DNA from: Phoronis australis
Lineage: Eukaryota; Phoronida; Phoronidae
Length of the DNA stretch: 35,672 nucleotides
Reading direction: 5' to 3'
NCBI GenBank assembly: GCA_002633005.1
Contig: NMRA01001098.1
Span: 1,368 to 37,039, forward strand
The translations under genes and the position numbers were made by a program. A model generated the notes under the pieces. It was given only the letters and a program-made list of their open reading frames with translations, did no database searches and was not told where the DNA came from. Of the stretch, positions 32,433-35,672 are shown piece by piece; position 1 is the stretch's first letter, and each line of letters opens with the position of its first letter.

Positions 32433-33440
32433 TCAGTCCCGAAGCAGTTGTTCGGCCACTGCTAGAGCACTCCTGACAGACCTTTCTCCCATCAATTTTA
32501 CGATTTTGTGCACTGACATGTCTCCTCCATCACTTGAAGCACCAGCACTGGATCTTCTTCCCGTCTTGTGTTTTCTGCTAGAAAAGCGATTCAAAAGTTG
32601 CTCAACAATGTCCATTCTAAATTCTAAATGGATATAACCTTTCGGAGGGGGATCCTTGTGAGATTGCTTGTACATAATAAAAGCATTGACAATAGATAGG
32701 TTAACGGCAAACCAGATGAGGTAACACTACCATTTCTTTCCTGCCCGTCCAACTGGATAGTAGGAGGAGCGATACTGATCAGAGACTCCACCCATGTGCT
32801 GATTGGTATCAGAGTTGACGGTAGGTTTGCCCTTACCTGCGAAAGGCTGTGAGCAAGTAGAGACGAAGGTGAATTGTCATTTATCTTTATATACTGCGAC
32901 AGTCATTCCACCTTTCTGCTGTTGCATCATGTCACCTTGTTTTTTCAATTTCACTTTCCTCACTTCTGTTGGCAGCCCTATACGGTTATTCATGATGGTT
33001 GCACATGAGTACGTGTCGACCAACTTGAGATGTTCGGCTAACGCGACAGAGGAAAAAACCGATCACAATAAAGATGATGTCCTTTTTGGTGAAAAGTTTG
33101 GGACAAATTCCAGACAACGTCATATCCTAGGCCATGCTCTCTTTTGCTATCTTGTTTTTTTTCACTGTAAACTTCAAAGTTTGAGCAATAACTAGTTGAA
33201 GCTTCACATAACTCCCAAACTTTGATGCCCTGCTTATTTGGTTTGGCGGGCATGTATTGACGCAAAAATATTGTCCCTTAAAACCAATCATTGCCTTGTC
33301 AATACTTAGATCTTGATCTGGGCAATAGTTCTTCAAAAATTTCTCACAGACATCATTGAGCACTAGCCTGATTTAATATAGCGGGTCGTAATCGGGGTTT
33401 TCTCGGGCAGGTGTGTTAGCTGTGTCAACCGTGTGTTGTA
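32433..33440 (-). pseudogene. piggyBac transposase pseudogene (copy A, PGBD4-like)
   Basis: Minus-strand frames read in order: PDYDPLY-stop-IR, CPDQDLSIDKAMIGFKG (about 33275-33325), RQYMPAKPNKQGIKVWELC, GLGYDVVWNL, KGHHLYCDRFF (about 33045-33075), RIGLPTEVRKVKLKKQGD (about 32935-32990), MGGVSDQYRSSYYPVG (about 32750-32795), KKW-stop, and a C-terminal tail to 32433. The first two catalytic Asp positions (LSID, HLYCD) are present. The third, in GGVD, is lost by an apparent two-codon deletion (GGV-SDQ where relatives have GGVDLSDQ). A frameshift near 33266, another near 33050 and two in-frame stops show that it is dead. The N-terminus is absent. Confidence 0.88.
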
Positions 33441-33519
33441 AACTGTCTGGTCACTCAGGAACTTATGGAAGGAAAATGACAATTTTTCCTTGGACGACTT
33501 ACTGCACAGCGGCACACAA
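33366..33519 (-). other. Cys-rich segment after copy B: THAP-like or piggyBac zinc tail
   Basis: In the open frame that follows copy B, MVHCCVPLCSKSSKEK and FSFHKFLSD occur. This resembles the start of a THAP finger (Cys pair, then SFHKF), or else the Cys-rich C-terminal domain many piggyBac proteins carry. The frame overlaps the start of copy A in another phase. The identity is unresolved. Confidence 0.35.
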
Positions 33520-34126
33520 CAATGAACCATGTTTACGAAGAGGGACAGGTGGCCTCGTTTTGTTGTGGATCCATTTAAATATGTTCTCTTGCTTTCTAAA
33601 ACTCCATTTGTGTTCTCAAAAAGTGGAAGTCTATTCAGATGGGCACAATCCCCAAGTGAAGAGGGGCGCAAAATATGCTTGGCCACATTGCCATCATTAA
33701 GCTCCTCACACAATTGCAGGGTATAGTCCTTCATTTTAGTATTTGCACCAGTCAACTTACGGTGTAACAGAAATGAATTCATGTGCACGATGTCAATCAA
33801 GAACCAAAATAGCTTGAGATACCACAAGAGACCTCTCATTAGCCGCTTGTGGGAGTTGATTTGTTGGTTAGACAAATCAACTCCATCCATGTGAGCATTG
33901 TATTCCGCTATCACAACTGGCCAGCTCACATCAACTTTTGCAAATTGACCATTGACTCTGGTTGATGGGGACACAGTCGAATGCCTCACACAATGGAAGC
34001 GTCGCCAACACGGTTACAAGTTTCTTGGCCATCCATGCTGTTGCAGTGAATGAGCCTTTATACCACAGGTGCGCATCACCTCGCTTCATGGACTTCACTA
34101 TTCGTGTGACCTAGATTCCAAATTTG
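33520..34126 (-). pseudogene. piggyBac transposase C-terminal half (copy B)
   Basis: Gives IVKSMKRGDAHLWYKG (about 34070-34120), TATAWMAKKLVTVLATL, then after a one-base frameshift PVVIAEYNAHMDGVDLSNQQ (about 33860-33915) and LFWFLIDIVHMNSFLLHRKL. GVD retains the third catalytic Asp. The other half lies at 34899-35672, beyond an inserted Harbinger-like fragment. The sequence differs clearly from copies A and C. Confidence 0.82.
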
Positions 34127-34295
34127 GTTGACCTATTTTTTTCAAAGCAGTGAATGCCACGTAGCAAATAGTTATTGAACACCTAAGGGAGTTGTAAGTT
34201 TCAATTCTGAAGAAAAGTGAAAAATAGAGAGCATTCTGATAAAGTGTTGTTGATAATGTATCATAAACCATGGAATATTCATATGCATCACTTGA

Positions 34296-34682
34296 TTAAT
34301 TGATACCTGATTCAATTGGAGCTTCCAGTCCACTGAAACTGGGTGTGTCTGTAAACAATGCAACGATTTTTTTCTCAGCCTCCTCCATGGGTTTGGGGCG
34401 AGAACCTCCCGTTTTCTTCACCTCTCTTTGCAGTTGGTTCTGTGAGGCTCTCGCACCAGACACCATGTGCCTCCACTTTTCCTTTGTGTCATACGTTGTT
34501 CTGTTTGCTGTTCCCAGACTTGTGATTCTAGAAGCTATATCTTTCCAAACAGAGTTCTTTTCGGCCTTCGTCACCGTGTGACTGAACTTGCTGTTAATTA
34601 CTTGCAAATTCGACTCGGCAAGTTCAGTCAGAAGGTTGATTTCGTGCTTTGTCCAATTACAAGATCTTTTCTTTTTAGCCAT
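34296..34682 (-). CDS. Myb/SANT-like DNA-binding protein of a Harbinger-type element
   Basis: 128 codons, uninterrupted, from ATG at 34682 in strong context (acaaaATGgct) to TAA at 34296-34298. It starts MAKKKRSCNWTKHEINLLTE; W10, W46 (SVWKDIASRI) and W69 (KEKWRHMV) have the spacing of a Myb/SANT-like (Myb_DNA-bind_5 type) trihelical domain over residues 8-80. A basic segment follows. In Harbinger elements such a protein is the second gene, which binds the transposon ends and helps the transposase enter the nucleus. A possible donor (CAG|GTATCA, about 34308) suggests that a further exon once existed. Unlike its neighbours it has no stops or frameshifts, so it is younger or conserved. Confidence 0.75.
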   Translation of the reverse strand: MAKKKRSCNWTKHEINLLTELAESNLQVINSKFSHTVTKAEKNSVWKDIASRITSLGTANRTTYDTKEKWRHMVSGARASQNQLQREVKKTGGSRPKPMEEAEKKIVALFTDTPSFSGLEAPIESGIN

Positions 34683-34743
34683 TTTGTCTGTGCCATGGTA
34701 ACAGGAATTATGGGTATTGCCTTTATATGGTATACAATTTGGC

Positions 34744-34870
34744 TATCCACCGTATAACATAGATATCTGCCGGATAGTTATCCGAACCTTATCCAAGCTA
34801 TGTGCAACCGAAATTTAACTATCTGGCATATAAATCTTATCCGGCGTATAAGCTCTTATCCGCTGGATAG
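34744..34870. repeat. Subterminal array of TATCC/GGATA motifs
   Basis: Seven TATCC or GGATA cores lie in about 130 bp: 34744, 34772, 34779, 34790, 34838, 34857 and 34865. Several form palindromic pairs, for example CGGATAGTTATCCG (34771-34784) and TATCCGCTGGATA (34857-34869). The array lies between the transposon tip and the Myb/SANT gene start. They are candidate binding sites for that protein. Confidence 0.7.
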
Positions 34871-34898
34871 TTATACAGACTTTTATGCAACCGGGCCC

Positions 34899-35672
34899 AG
34901 GTGTGCATCACCTCACTTCACTATTTGCGACATACTATTCATGCAGTCTTTTGGCAGATCTTTACGATTTGCTCTGACTGTCCCACAAGCCAGCGTCCCA
35001 CGTGCTAAGAGGGACTCGAACAATGGGACACTTGTGTAAGAGTTATATGTATAGGTGATGGCCAACGTTCATAAAGGGCACGGTTAGTTGTATCATGACA
35101 TCTGTCACTCGTGTGTTGTTCCGTTTTCAGTTACATTTTCAGTTTTGCCAGTGTAAACTTTGAGGTTCATCACATAGCCTGATGAACTCTCAGCAATGAC
35201 AAACACCTTCAAACCCTACCTAATTGGTTTGTCCTTCATAAATTGTTTGGAACCGAAGCGAGATTTGCATGCGTTCATTAACTCATCAACAGATATTTCT
35301 CCTTCTGCTGCATACAGTTCTCACCATTGAAACAACACTATCCAAGACTGGTCTCACTTTTTACAGTTTATCGTACAAAGGATTGTCCTTGTTCGTTACC
35401 GCAGTCTCATTGTTCTGAAAATGTATTTACCATAATATTGCTAAAAACCTATCATGTGACATTACCGCGCGAATCCCTGGTGTCTCCCTAAGCCAATGGG
35501 TAGTCCAGTAATCCTTCAAGTTTAGTTTTTTGTTAAGTCCCATAGAAATGAACAGTCCCAATCATCCTTTTAATTCTGTAACTGATAAATCAGTCCATTT
35601 GTCCTTGTATTTAGCAGGGTTTTTCTGTCTCTTGTCTGGCATACAGGTTCGTCTTTTCCACAATACCACATA
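34899..35672 (-). pseudogene. piggyBac transposase N-terminal/core half (copy B), runs off the window
   Basis: The minus strand from the window end gives KYKDKWTDLSVTELKG-stop, LGLFISMGLNKKLNLKDYW, MSHDRFLAILW-stop, NPLYDKL-stop-KVRPVLDSV, GYVMNLKVYTGK, VPLFESLLARGTLACGTV, RANRKDLPKD and IVK-stop-GDAHL. These follow the order of piggyBac domain DDE_Tnp_1_7. Several in-frame stops show that it is dead, and a stretch around the LSID catalytic Asp is not recognised. The C-terminal half continues at 33520-34126 across the Harbinger insertion. Confidence 0.85.

Larger units (their letters stand above)
34127..34898 (-). mobile_element. PIF/Harbinger (ISL2EU-like) fragment inserted in piggyBac copy B
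   Basis: One end is clear: on the minus strand it begins GGGCCCGGTTGCATAAAAGT at 34898, a terminus typical of Harbinger/ISL2EU elements. It abuts AGGTG of the piggyBac sequence. A subterminal array of GGATA/TATCC motifs follows (34744-34870), then a Myb/SANT-like gene. The matching far TIR is not found near 34127, so the element is truncated or the junction rearranged. Transposase sequence is absent. Confidence 0.65.

Noticed and set aside
32803-33195. 130-codon plus-strand ORF
   Set aside because: Antisense shadow of piggyBac copy A, whose motifs read on the minus strand.

Overview
This is metazoan nuclear DNA: split genes with GT/AG introns, low coding density and many transposable elements. 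The mixture (L1-like LINE, BEL/Pao LTR element, several piggyBac lineages, PIF/Harbinger, a THAP-domain DNA transposon, TTAA elements, tRNA-derived SINEs, many MITEs) fits a marine invertebrate, perhaps an amphioxus, hemichordate or echinoderm. The species cannot be fixed from this sequence.

Left part (1-15.6 kb): a riboflavin transporter (SLC52 family) locus. The terminal coding exon of one copy is at 4958-5155; its main exon would have to lie left of the window. A second copy appears complete: a large exon at 10561-11844, a phase-0 GT..AG intron of 3.5 kb, and a terminal exon at 15378-15599, about 501 residues in all. The two terminal exons are paralogous (40 of 64 aligned residues identical), so this is a tandem gene pair. 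Introns and flanks carry MITEs with clear terminal inverted repeats (TIRs) and target-site duplications (TSDs), at 1494-1659, 1990-3106, 4715-4765, 5591-6015, 9298-10045 and 12777-13258. The intron of the second copy also holds a degenerate tandem array (about 13.5-14.64 kb) with six same-orientation motifs that resemble the CTCF core site.

Middle part (16.9-28.1 kb): nested transposons. A decayed L1-like LINE on the minus strand (16930-18430 and 20791-21310) contains a 36-bp minisatellite and is split by a 2,360-bp TTAA-flanked element (18431-20790). A second, larger TTAA element of the same family (22155-28122) is split by a 4.3-kb DNA transposon (23464-27763) that has 29-bp TIRs, a 7-bp TSD and a broken THAP-domain gene.

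Right part (28.1-35.7 kb): a graveyard of transposon genes, all on the minus strand. It holds a piggyBac C-terminal fragment (28230-28740), a BEL/Pao 3' LTR and pol remnant (29854-31720) with a suspicious duplication beside a single N, and two further piggyBac pseudogenes (32433-33440 and 33520-35672). The last of these is interrupted by a PIF/Harbinger-like fragment that encodes an intact Myb/SANT-like protein.

Apart from the SLC52 genes and possibly the Myb/SANT ORF, I see no gene likely to be functional. Most other open reading frames are shadows or low-complexity translations.
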